A stretch of 31,177 nt of DNA from Chloroflexi bacterium UBA6077 (GTDB lineage Bacteria; Chloroflexota; UBA6077). The DNA is taken from assembly GCA_002436065.1 (NCBI GenBank), contig DIXP01000113.1, positions 1,939 to 33,115 of the forward strand, written 5' to 3'. Shown here piece after piece: positions 15,952 through 22,774 of this stretch (position 1 is its first letter; each line of letters opens with the position of its first letter). Made by a program: the position numbers and the translations under genes. The notes below the pieces were generated by a model that saw only the letters and a list, made by a program, of their open reading frames with translations, was not told the origin of the DNA and searched no databases.

Positions 15952-16176
15952 TCACTGTGGTGGCCCATTCCGTAGCGCTGCTCGGGCTATCTGAAGGCAA
16001 CTCAAGACGCCAGCTACCATGCCTGCGAGGGCGCCGAAGACCGTGAAAGCAGGGCCAGTATGCAGGTGGGAGTCGATGAACGACCCCACGAAGAGGCCCA
16101 CGACAACGCCGGCCACCAGAACAAAGCCAAGTTGTGATGCCACAGCAAGAGCTTGCCAGGTGCTTAGGCGTCTCAA
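15952..16176 (-). CDS. AtpZ/AtpI-family F0F1-ATPase accessory protein
   Basis: A 74-residue protein with two membrane helices (about QLGFVLVAGVVVGLFVG and FTVFGALAGMVAGVLS) and the family pattern of small glycines followed by FIDSHLHTGPAF. Members sit first in atp operons and are implicated in c-ring assembly or Mg/Ca supply. The frame is open to a GTG at 16224, but that codon would overlap the predicted extended -10 promoter. TTG 16176 has GAGGAG four bases upstream, so I start there. Identity is good, the exact start less so. Confidence 0.8.
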   Translation of the reverse strand: MRRLSTWQALAVASQLGFVLVAGVVVGLFVGSFIDSHLHTGPAFTVFGALAGMVAGVLSCLQIARAALRNGPPQ

Positions 16177-16214
16177 GACACTCCTCACGGCGGGAACCGG
16201 ACAACCGAGGAGCG

Positions 16215-16223
16215 ATGATAGCA
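16215..16223 (-). promoter_or_regulatory. Extended -10 promoter of the ATP synthase operon
   Basis: On the minus strand TGCTATCAT forms an extended -10, with TTCGCC 18 bases before it as a weak -35. The larger string TGTGCTATCAT resembles the mreB promoter TGTGCTATAAT. A short palindrome GCACATTGTGC overlaps it (about 16221-16231) and could be an operator. The predicted start near 16208 leaves about 30 nt before atpZ/I. Confidence 0.6.
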
Positions 16224-16280
16224 CATTGTGCCAATTATGGCGAACCTCGCCTCGACCGGCAAGTTAGCGGCGGGTTGCGC

Positions 16281-16370
16281 GGTCATCCTGAGCCGCATTG
16301 TGTTGCGCCCTGATCGGAACGAAGGGTTTACCTGTAACAGGAGATCCTTCGCTATCGTTCAGGATGACAC
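16281..16370. repeat. Palindromic dispersed repeat, copy 2 (GTCATCCTGAG family)
   Basis: GTCATCCTGA (16282-16291) pairs with TCAGGATGAC (16359-16368), CGAAGG (16320-16325) with CCTTCG (16346-16351), and CCTG with CAGG around TAA in the centre. The core GTAACAGGAGAT matches the copy at 6559-6627. The left arm is longer by roughly 20 bases, so the copy is asymmetric. It lies between hpf and the atp promoter. Confidence 0.75.
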
Positions 16371-16382
16371 CGGTGGGGGTGT

Positions 16383-16424
16383 CAGGATGACACGATGCAG
16401 ACTCAGGATGACACGATGCGAGCT
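16383..16424. repeat. 21-base tandem duplication at the end of repeat copy 2
   Basis: Two 21-base units starting CAGGATGACACGATGC (16383 and 16404) follow the terminal CAGGATGACAC of the palindrome (16360-16370). The right end of the repeat has therefore been partially amplified in tandem. Confidence 0.7.
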
Positions 16425-16480
16425 CGGCATGTCAGTTCGGTTCATCGCGGGTTAGTGCGATGAGTCATGCACCACCGATG

Positions 16481-17041
16481 CTACACGTTGTCCGGTTCGA
16501 TGAGCCCGAAGTTTCCGTCTCGGCGCCTGTAGACCACGTTGACCGAGTTGGTCTCGCTGTTGAAGAAGACGAAGAAGTCGTGCCCCAGCAGTTGCATCTG
16601 TTCCAGGGCCTCTTCCACATCCATTGGCTTCATAGCGAAGTGCTTGACTCGTACGAGCCGTCCTTGTCCTTCCTCCGCGGGCTCGATCTCCTCCTCTTCT
16701 TCCGGCTCAGTCACCGATGGCGCTGCCTTGCCCTTCGCCTGGACAGCCCCCCTCTTCGTCTTGTAGCGCACAATCTGGCGATCGATCTTGTCCAGGACGG
16801 CATCCATCGCAGAGTAGGCATCGGCCGCGGACTGCTCCCCGCGGATCAAGGCGCCGTTGACCTTCAATGTGATCTGGACCGCGTAGCGACTGTCGACGCT
16901 CTTGGTCTTGGCGGATGACAGTTCCACCTCGGCTTCGGCCATGTTGGGCAAGACCCGTTCGAGCCTCGTGATCTTCCCCTCAACGAACTCCCGCAGGCGG
17001 TCGTTGATCTCCATGTTCTTGCCCTTCACCACCAGTTGCAT
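16481..17041 (-). CDS. hpf: Long-form ribosome hibernation promoting factor
   Basis: A 186-residue long HPF, which binds the 30S subunit and pairs ribosomes into inactive 100S dimers. Residues 1-100 are the S30AE domain (MQLVVKGKNMEINDRLREFV). Residues 110-126 are an acidic linker with a run of Glu. Residues 128-184 are the C-terminal dimerisation domain, with the signature KHFAMKPMDVEEALEQM and VVYRRRDGNFGLIEP. The frame is open 34 codons upstream, but ATG 17041 has GGAGGG five bases before it and matches the family N-terminus. Its leader carries a perfect 12-base-pair hairpin (17074-17101). Confidence 0.96.
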   Translation of the reverse strand: MQLVVKGKNMEINDRLREFVEGKITRLERVLPNMAEAEVELSSAKTKSVDSRYAVQITLKVNGALIRGEQSAADAYSAMDAVLDKIDRQIVRYKTKRGAVQAKGKAAPSVTEPEEEEEIEPAEEGQGRLVRVKHFAMKPMDVEEALEQMQLLGHDFFVFFNSETNSVNVVYRRRDGNFGLIEPDNV

Positions 17042-17073
17042 CGTGTCCCTCCATGTCCAGTGTATGTGAGACG

Positions 17074-17101
17074 CAGACAGGCACCATTCGGTGCCTGTCT
17101 G
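17074..17101. repeat. Perfect 12-bp hairpin in the hpf leader
   Basis: CAGACAGGCACC (17074-17085) and GGTGCCTGTCTG (17090-17101) are exactly complementary around a 4-base loop. It ends 33 bases before the hpf start codon. No U-run follows, so a leader structure or dispersed palindrome is more likely than a terminator. A smaller palindrome CACCGGTCCGGTG lies at 17148-17160, between this and the membrane-protein stop. Confidence 0.65.
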
Positions 17102-17210
17102 ATCATCCCTATTCGGTTCTCTGCCCCGCACTGTCCGGATCATTTAACACCGGTCCGGTGCTGAACTACTGAGTTGATTGTACAGCAATCCCCTGGCCTG
17201 GACTAGCCCT

Positions 17211-18863
17211 TTATGAAGATCTTCTAACGAAGAGCGCTTCGATCTCTCCTTCGAAGACCCGTTCCCACTCCCGGCTGGCCTCCAGCAGCGCTGCGACGCT
17301 GCCGTTTTTCTGCACCATCGCCATCTCCACGCCGTAGCGGTCCAGCACATCTCTCCAGCCTGGCCGGCCATCGTGGACCACACGGTATTCTTCCATAAAG
17401 GGGTCACCGTACATGTCCGGTCGGCCGTCCACGAAGACCCTGCGCTCGGGGTATGTGGACCAGATCAGGTATCCGCCCCAGTGGAAGGTGTTGAATAGGT
17501 TAGCCTTCAGGCCGTTCTCCTGGATGTACCGGGTTCCCGCCACCGGGAAGTCCTCCATGTGGGGCTCTGGACCCAACTGCGCCCGCTCCGTCATGAACAG
17601 CGTGGATGTCATGGTTGCCAGACACAGGGCGAGCAGCACCCAGTTCAGCAGGGAGTGACGAGTGCTGAGTGCTGAGTGCTGAGGAGGAAGTGCTGAGTGG
17701 TGGGGGCCGGCCAGCCTCAATCCGAGGAAGGGTGCGGCCACGATGGCGTAGAAGGGGATGACCCGCACCGATTGCAGCGACATGGCGGTGAGCACGAGCA
17801 GCGGGACCGCCAGGGCCCAGTCGACCGGCCGGCGGCCGCGGGCGACCATCAGCACCATCATGCTTCCCCCGAAGAGGAAGAAGAAGTAGGCGTGGAAGTT
17901 GGGCGATTGCCACTCGGTGATGTACTTCATCGAGGCGTTCTGGGTCCCGGCGTAGGTGAATGGATAGAGCAGCATGCCGATGCCCTGCGGGTTGGCCATG
18001 GTGGCCGCCACGGCGGCGCCAACGACGGCAAGATAGGCTCGGAGCCGCCCGGAATAGTGAGGAGTGATGCGGCCCTCATCCCGACCCTCTCCCATGGGGA
18101 GAGGGGGCCACGGGGTCTGTGCGTCCCCGCGTCTACGCTCGATCAGCCAGTTCACCCCCTCGCCGAGGAGGAACAGCCCCATCAGCAGCAGCCCCATCAC
18201 GTAGCCGGCGTGTAGGTTCACCCACGGCACCATGGTGGCCGGGAGTAGCCAGAGCCACCGGTCCACCCGCTGCCGCGAGCGCACGAGCAGGTACAGGTAG
18301 AGTGAGAAGAACAGGTAGGAAAATGCCTGGGGCCGTACGTGCCACCCCGCCATCGACATCAGGGCTATCCAGAGGGTTATGCAGGTGGTGGCTACCACTC
18401 CTAGCCCGACCTGGAGGAGGGTCCGTGAGGCGAGCCAGTAGGTTGTGGTAGTCACGGCGGCGAAGAAGAGAACCATGGGCAGATATCCGCCCGAGCGGTA
18501 GAGCAGGATCATCAGGATCTCGGCCAGCCATTCGTGGGCTACCCAGGGCTGACCCTGCGCCGTGTAGGAGAAGGGGTCAGCGTAGGGGATGGCGCCGGTA
18601 TCGAGGATGTAGCGCCCCGTTGCCAGGTGCCACCACATGTCTACATCGGTGCCCTGGAAGAAGTTGAGGAGGAATATGCCGGCGAAGAGCACGGCTTGGA
18701 GCAGCGTCTGAGTGGAGAGCGCCCAGCGTGAGCGGTGGGGGATGAGGGATGAGTGACGAGTGGGCGCGCCCTCACCCTGACCCTCTCCCCCAGGGAGAGG
18801 GAAGGACGCGTTCTCCGCGTCTCCGCGTATACGCGTCTTCGCGTCCCGTACCATTCCTGTCAC
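17211..18863 (-). CDS. GT-C-like multi-pass membrane protein carrying repeat-derived insertions
   Basis: A 550-residue membrane protein with roughly ten hydrophobic segments. After the first helix, GTDVDMWWHLATG (Asp73, Asp75) resembles the acidic loop of GT-C glycosyltransferases. A soluble C-terminal domain contains VFVDGRPDMYG (476-486). It is a paralogue of the neighbouring gene, which has VFIDGQTDFYG at the same place. Three stretches do not align with the paralogue and are translations of dispersed repeats: residues 7-43, about 243-268 and about 388-404. The GTG start overlaps the neighbour's stop (GTGA) and has GGGAG upstream. Role unknown; transfer of a lipid-linked sugar is a guess from topology. 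The insertions probably lie in loops, as the frame and membrane segments are kept. Confidence 0.75.
   Translation of the reverse strand: MTGMVRDAKTRIRGDAENASFPLPGGEGQGEGAPTRHSSLIPHRSRWALSTQTLLQAVLFAGIFLLNFFQGTDVDMWWHLATGRYILDTGAIPYADPFSYTAQGQPWVAHEWLAEILMILLYRSGGYLPMVLFFAAVTTTTYWLASRTLLQVGLGVVATTCITLWIALMSMAGWHVRPQAFSYLFFSLYLYLLVRSRQRVDRWLWLLPATMVPWVNLHAGYVMGLLLMGLFLLGEGVNWLIERRRGDAQTPWPPLPMGEGRDEGRITPHYSGRLRAYLAVVGAAVAATMANPQGIGMLLYPFTYAGTQNASMKYITEWQSPNFHAYFFFLFGGSMMVLMVARGRRPVDWALAVPLLVLTAMSLQSVRVIPFYAIVAAPFLGLRLAGPHHSALPPQHSALSTRHSLLNWVLLALCLATMTSTLFMTERAQLGPEPHMEDFPVAGTRYIQENGLKANLFNTFHWGGYLIWSTYPERRVFVDGRPDMYGDPFMEEYRVVHDGRPGWRDVLDRYGVEMAMVQKNGSVAALLEASREWERVFEGEIEALFVRRSS
17653..17701. 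repeat. Heptamer array inside a coding sequence
   Basis: Tandem GAGTGAC, GAGTGCT (three times), a 14-base imperfect pair and GAGTGGT. It has the TGAGNNN core of the arrays in the atp operon. It is read in frame as the Ser/His-rich residues 388-404 of the membrane protein. Confidence 0.75.
18073..18140. repeat. CCCTCTCCC hairpin plus octamers inside a coding sequence
   Basis: CCCTCATCCCGA followed by the hairpin CCCTCTCCC-ATG-GGGAGAGGG (18085-18105), then octamers CTGTGCGT, CCCCGCGT, CTACGCTC (18117-18140). It is translated as part of residues 243-268, including PPLPMGEGRDEG. The hairpin unit matches that between atpA and atpG. Confidence 0.75.
18741..18844. repeat. Composite repeat encoding an N-terminal extension
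   Basis: Three repeat types lie in tandem. Heptamers GATGAGG, GATGAGT, GACGAGT are at 18741-18761. CCCTCACCCTGA plus the hairpin CCCTCTCCC...GGGAGAGGG is at 18769-18801. Five octamers ending CGCGT (or CGCGTT) are at 18805-18844. Together they encode residues 7-41 of the membrane protein. Confidence 0.75.
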
Positions 18864-20464
18864 TGTGGGCTCCCTTCCCGCACGAAGATGTCGGCTGTGT
18901 CGTCCTGATAGGCGAGGCGCCAGCCGGGGGTGCGTGCCAGCATCAGGCTAAGGGGCGATTGGTGGGGGAAGAGCACCCAGCCGATCTGGTAGCGAGCGAG
19001 GATATCCTCCCAATCGGGTTCAAGGCTAAGCACCTTGACGTAATCCTTGGTCAGCTCCTCTCCGTAGAAGTCGGTCTGACCGTCGATGAACACCCGATGC
19101 TTGGGGTATCCGGCGTAGAGTACGTAACCTCCCCACGGGAAGTAGTTGAACATCCTTCCCTGGACACCGACCTGGTCCAGGCTGGCCAGGGCCTGGATGG
19201 GGAAGACCTTGGGGTCGAACTCCACGGTGAGCCGGGTTTGGCCGAGCGACCCTGTCGCGATCAGCAGCGCGACCATCACCGCGAGAGCCGGCACCAGGGC
19301 TCGTCCCATTCTTCGTTCCGTCGCCGCCAATCGTTCAGCCATGCTGCGACAGCCGGCCAATTTTGCCAGTGGTGACGGTGCGGCGCCGAGGGCCTGGGTG
19401 GCAAGCAGGCCAATCGTGGGCAGGGTCAGGATCACGAACAGCGGGATGTTTCGGGCCGAGTAGCAGGAGAAGAACGTCCACACCGAGATGAGCAGTGTGC
19501 CCGTGATGCTTGCTCTCTTCGGCAAGGCTGCCAGGGACACCAGCGCCAACAGAACGAGCGCCAGAAACAGCTGCGGCCCCAGTCCGTGGAAGTTTGGCGA
19601 GAGGTACTCCTGCGTGGTGTCCACCAGGAATCGGTATTGGAAGTAGCTGAGCACGTGGGGCAGGACAGAGTAGCCCGCCGGATTGAGCCCAACAGCCGCA
19701 AGGGAGGCCGTTCCCGCCGCCGCGAGGAACATGGCCCGCTTTCGGCGAGCGACTCCTCTCTCCAGGGGGATCCCGACCAGGTAGATCCCCAGCACCACGA
19801 ACCCTATCAGGAAGCCGCCATGCAGGTTAGCCCACAGGGCCATCATGGGAGGCAGAAGCAGAAGATACCGCTGCCTGCCCGTCCTCCGGTAGTCCTCCAG
19901 GATCCGGGCCCACAGTAGCGCGAGCAAGGTTGTGAAGAGATGTGGCCTGGCTAGCCAATGCATGGAAGCGGCAAGGGCGCCGATGGTAACCAGGGTGAGG
20001 GTGAGAAAGATGTTGATGCCGTCTCGCACCATCCAGCGGGCGAGCAGCAGGAAGGGAAGGGCTGCCAGGCCGGCGGCGAGCACCGCCACCCCCTCCAGTC
20101 CCAACCGCTGGTAGGTCATGGCGAACAGCGTCTCCGACAACCACTCGTAGGGGACGAAGGACTCACCTCCTTTGGTGTGGGAGAAGAGGTCCACCGTGGG
20201 GATCGACCCGGTAGAGAGGATCTGCTGCCCCACCACCAGATGCCGTGCCAGGTCGCCGTCGGAGTTCAGCAGTTGGTGGGAGCGCAGACCGAGGATGAAT
20301 CCCAGTAGGACGATGAACAGCACGTCCGCCAGCGACGGGAAGAGCCAGGCAGCGAGGCCGGCGGCTCGGAACTGGGCGGCTGTAGGGTCTTTGGCCGGCG
20401 GCACGTTGATTTCCAGCGATGAAGCTGCCCCAGTACCGGTTGCCAATTCGGATCTCCCAGACAT
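18860..20464 (-). CDS. GT-C-like multi-pass membrane protein, paralogue without insertions
   Basis: A 534-residue protein with about ten hydrophobic segments, paralogous to the following gene. SDGDLARHLVVG (Asp69, Asp71) takes the place of the acidic first loop. WLARPHLFT and LWANLHGGFLIG match WHVRPQAFS and PWVNLHAGYVMG of its neighbour, and the C-terminal domain has WGGYVLYAGYPKHRVFIDGQTDFYG-type sequence (458-468 for the core). The frame is open 46 codons further, into repeat sequence, so I start at ATG 20464, which has GGAG about 11 bases upstream; this start is uncertain. It overlaps the next gene by 4 nt, so the two products are probably made together. Enzymatic role not established. 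Confidence 0.72.
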   Translation of the reverse strand: MSGRSELATGTGAASSLEINVPPAKDPTAAQFRAAGLAAWLFPSLADVLFIVLLGFILGLRSHQLLNSDGDLARHLVVGQQILSTGSIPTVDLFSHTKGGESFVPYEWLSETLFAMTYQRLGLEGVAVLAAGLAALPFLLLARWMVRDGINIFLTLTLVTIGALAASMHWLARPHLFTTLLALLWARILEDYRRTGRQRYLLLLPPMMALWANLHGGFLIGFVVLGIYLVGIPLERGVARRKRAMFLAAAGTASLAAVGLNPAGYSVLPHVLSYFQYRFLVDTTQEYLSPNFHGLGPQLFLALVLLALVSLAALPKRASITGTLLISVWTFFSCYSARNIPLFVILTLPTIGLLATQALGAAPSPLAKLAGCRSMAERLAATERRMGRALVPALAVMVALLIATGSLGQTRLTVEFDPKVFPIQALASLDQVGVQGRMFNYFPWGGYVLYAGYPKHRVFIDGQTDFYGEELTKDYVKVLSLEPDWEDILARYQIGWVLFPHQSPLSLMLARTPGWRLAYQDDTADIFVREGSPQ

Positions 20465-20545
20465 AGTCGCTGTATCTCCATATACGCGGACGAGCCGCCC
20501 GTGATCCCTGCATTGGATCGTCGAAGGCAATCCATCAATACCAAT

Positions 20546-20678
20546 GTAGTGCAGGGCGCTCTGCCCTGCCGTCTGGTTGCCCCGCTCTGCGCCGTTGCCC
20601 ATGGGTCCGGATGCGGGTAAGGTGGGTGGTTGTGTGCGTGTACGCCAACGGGCAGCAGGGCACAGGGCCCTGCACTAC
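20546..20678. repeat. Inverted GTAGTGCAGGGC repeat between comF and the membrane protein pair
   Basis: Twenty-four-base arms (20546-20569 and 20655-20678, two mismatches) read GTAGTGCAGGGCNCTNTGCCCTGC. Each arm is itself a hairpin of GCAGGGC with GCCCTGC. The 85-base spacer holds nothing I recognise. The GTAG plus GCAGGG arrangement recalls the GTAGGGCAGGGG element at 11107-11177. Confidence 0.75.
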
Positions 20679-20730
20679 TACGGGAACGGAGGCCTTGCTG
20701 CCTGCCGAAATCGACTTGGTCGGTCGGATG

Positions 20731-21393
20731 CTAGAGGTCCCTGGCCACGACTACGCCCCAGGCGGAGGCGCAGCCGGCCTCCTTCAACGCCCTGGCGCAG
20801 TCCTCCAGCGTGGCCCCGGTGGTACACACGTCGTCCACCACCGCGACCCTCAGTCCCTCGACGAGGGCGTTGTCGATGCACCGAAAAGCGTCGCGCACAT
20901 TGCCGCGCCTTTGGGTAGCCTTTAGCCTGGCTTGCGCCACGGTCATCCTCGTCCGCTCCAGGCATTCAACCACTGTGATACCCAGTGTTTCTCCCAACCT
21001 CTTGGCGAGCAGGGTTGACTGGTTGTAACCTCGCTCGGCCAGTCGACGGTGGTGGAGCGGTACCGGCACCAGGATGTCTACATGGAGGGGACGGCGCTGC
21101 AGCTCCAATACCACCATCGTGGCCAGCGGCTCTGCCAGGGTAGGCCGGTGGCGATACTTGAAGGCGTGGATTGCCTTTCGGGCGACGCCATCGTAGGCGC
21201 AGGCGCTTCGGATGCCCGACAGGTACCCTTCGCGGCGGAGGCAGGCCTGGCAGACGCTGCCGAGCCTGGTGGGGTGACCGCACCGGGGACAGGAGGCTGG
21301 TCCGAGGGGCTGAACCGTGGCAAGACAGAGCTCGCAGATGTCTATCCCTCGCCGGCCGCACCCCACGCATCGGGAGGGGAAGAGGATGTCCAT
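20731..21393 (-). CDS. comF: ComF family phosphoribosyltransferase-like protein
   Basis: A 220-residue ComF protein, the cytoplasmic competence factor needed for uptake of single-stranded DNA in Bacillus and Haemophilus; many carriers are not known to be competent. The N-terminus has four CxxC pairs (Cys9/12, 20/23, 35/38, 48/51), a predicted zinc-ribbon. PVPLHHRRLAERGYNQ at 111-125 is the ComF signature and VVDDVCTTGATLE (185-197) the PRPP-binding loop. The frame is open 33 codons upstream, but those residues overlap the DUF192 gene; ATG 21393 lies 13 bases after its stop. No strong ribosome binding site is seen, so translation may depend on coupling to the tad operon. Confidence 0.92.
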   Translation of the reverse strand: MDILFPSRCVGCGRRGIDICELCLATVQPLGPASCPRCGHPTRLGSVCQACLRREGYLSGIRSACAYDGVARKAIHAFKYRHRPTLAEPLATMVVLELQRRPLHVDILVPVPLHHRRLAERGYNQSTLLAKRLGETLGITVVECLERTRMTVAQARLKATQRRGNVRDAFRCIDNALVEGLRVAVVDDVCTTGATLEDCARALKEAGCASAWGVVVARDL

Positions 21394-21406
21394 CAACCGG
21401 CTCAGT

Positions 21407-21751
21407 CTACTTTTCAAAGACCACCCTGTCCCCAAGAAGGGTGCCGGTTTGCTGGATCGTGCCGGGTGGGAGTTCCAGCACCGAGTGGGCACGGAGGATG
21501 TAGCGACTGAACCTCATCGGTTTCATCCGGTCAACCAGATGGATTACCCTGCCATCCCTGTTCAGGAAGAGGGCGTCGATGGGGTAGGCCATGCCCACGG
21601 TGTGGATTCCCGAACAGGGCTCCAACAGCAATCCCGCTCCGGGCTCGAGGCGATCGCGGCCAAGCAGTCCGCGCGACCTTGCCCAGAGGGTGCGAGCGTG
21701 AACGACGGTGAGGGCGATTGGAGTGCTTCGGGTGTTGTTGATCGCCCTCAT
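21407..21751 (-). CDS. DUF192 family protein
   Basis: A 114-residue member of DUF192 (PF02643), a small beta-rich fold of unknown function. Typical segments are RSRGLLGR, GAGLLLEPCSGIHTVGMAYPIDALFLN and VLELPPGT near the end. There is no signal peptide, whereas many relatives are exported. Its ATG follows the tadC TAG with no gap and uses GGAGGAGG within tadC, so it is part of the pilus operon. Cys in the EPCSGIHT segment may be functional, but this is speculation. Confidence 0.85.
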   Translation of the reverse strand: MRAINNTRSTPIALTVVHARTLWARSRGLLGRDRLEPGAGLLLEPCSGIHTVGMAYPIDALFLNRDGRVIHLVDRMKPMRFSRYILRAHSVLELPPGTIQQTGTLLGDRVVFEK

Positions 21752-22690
21752 CTAGAAGCCTCCTCCGCCAAACAGCTGGGGCATCGACGGGCCCAGGATC
21801 ACGATGAAGGTGGCGGGAAAGATAAGCAGCACCATGGGGAACAGCATCTTGAGGGGGGCCTTGGCTGCCATCTCCTCAGCTCTTTGCCTCCTGAGCAGTC
21901 TCATCTGGTCCGCCTGCACAGTGAGGACTCTGGATATGCTCACCCCCAACTGGTCTGCCTGGATGATGGCGGAAACGAAGGTGTTCAGGTCCGGGACTTC
22001 GGTCCGGTACACCACTTCCTTCAGCGCTTCCCTTCGGGAACGCCCCATCCGGATCTCTGCCAGCATCCTTCGGAACTCCCTGGTCAGTGCGTTGTTCGCC
22101 TTCTCTGTGAGTCGCTGGATTGCCGAGTCGAAGCCGAGGCCGGCCTCCACGCTGATGACCAGCAGGTCCAGGGCATCGGGCATCGACCTCTCGATCTCCT
22201 TGCGCCGTGCCCTGATCTTGCCGGTGAGCCACACGTTCGGCAGATAGTAACCGATCCCCGCGCCCACTACCGCCAGCAGGAACGAGGTGATTACGTCCGA
22301 TCCGGCCAGTCCCATGAGCAGGAACACCAGCCCCGACATGCCCAGTATGCTCAGCCCGAGGATCCCCAGGAAGTCACTTGCACTCAGGTTGTTGGGGCTG
22401 CCGGCTAGAATTAGCTTCTTCTGGATACCGCTCAGACTCGGGTCGTCGGCGGTTTGCCCCGTCTTCTTCCGGAGGATCCTAGCCATCAAGCGGGACATCC
22501 GGCCTATGGTCGGGCGGAGAACTCGTTCGGTGAAGGGTTGCTCTAGCTCCAACTCCTCCAGCGTCCTGGTTCTCTCGGCAAAAAGCGCCAATCGGGCGCG
22601 GACGGGGCTGGGGGCAGTCCTAGGCAGATACAGACCCAGGACTGCCATCGCTATTCCCAGGCCCGCCAGGCTGCCAAAGACTATGGACAT
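21752..22690 (-). CDS. tadC: Tad pilus inner-membrane platform protein TadC
   Basis: A 312-residue T2SSF-domain protein. Hydrophobic segments lie at the N-terminus, near 105-150 and at the C-terminus (PMVLLIFPATFIVILGPS). The cytoplasmic T2SSF core is MPDALDLLVISVEAGLGFDSAIQRL around 168-195. TadC works with TadB as the assembly platform driven by TadA. GGGAG lies nine bases before the ATG. An inverted repeat TGTCTTGGG/CCCAAGACA lies in the gap after tadB. Confidence 0.93.
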   Translation of the reverse strand: MSIVFGSLAGLGIAMAVLGLYLPRTAPSPVRARLALFAERTRTLEELELEQPFTERVLRPTIGRMSRLMARILRKKTGQTADDPSLSGIQKKLILAGSPNNLSASDFLGILGLSILGMSGLVFLLMGLAGSDVITSFLLAVVGAGIGYYLPNVWLTGKIRARRKEIERSMPDALDLLVISVEAGLGFDSAIQRLTEKANNALTREFRRMLAEIRMGRSRREALKEVVYRTEVPDLNTFVSAIIQADQLGVSISRVLTVQADQMRLLRRQRAEEMAAKAPLKMLFPMVLLIFPATFIVILGPSMPQLFGGGGF

Positions 22691-22714
22691 CTACAATCAC
22701 TCCCTAACACGATC

Positions 22715-22762
22715 TGTCTTGGGGACTGGTGCTATCGAAAGATCTGCTACACGCCCAAGACA
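22715..22762. repeat. Inverted repeat in the tadB-tadC gap
   Basis: TGTCTTGGG (22715-22723) and CCCAAGACA (22754-22762) are exactly complementary with 30 bases between them. It fills the only sizeable gap between tadA, tadB and tadC and may structure the mRNA. No U-run is present. Confidence 0.45.
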
Positions 22763-22774
22763 AAGCATGTTACC

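Noticed and set aside
16218..16232. Sigma-54 promoter (TGGCAC-like) before the atp operon
   Set aside because: The GG and GC elements are 8 rather than 10 bases apart; the extended -10 explains the region better.
17148..17160. CACCGG-T-CCGGTG as terminator of the membrane protein pair
   Set aside because: The one-base centre forces a short stem when folded and only TTAAAT follows; too weak to call.
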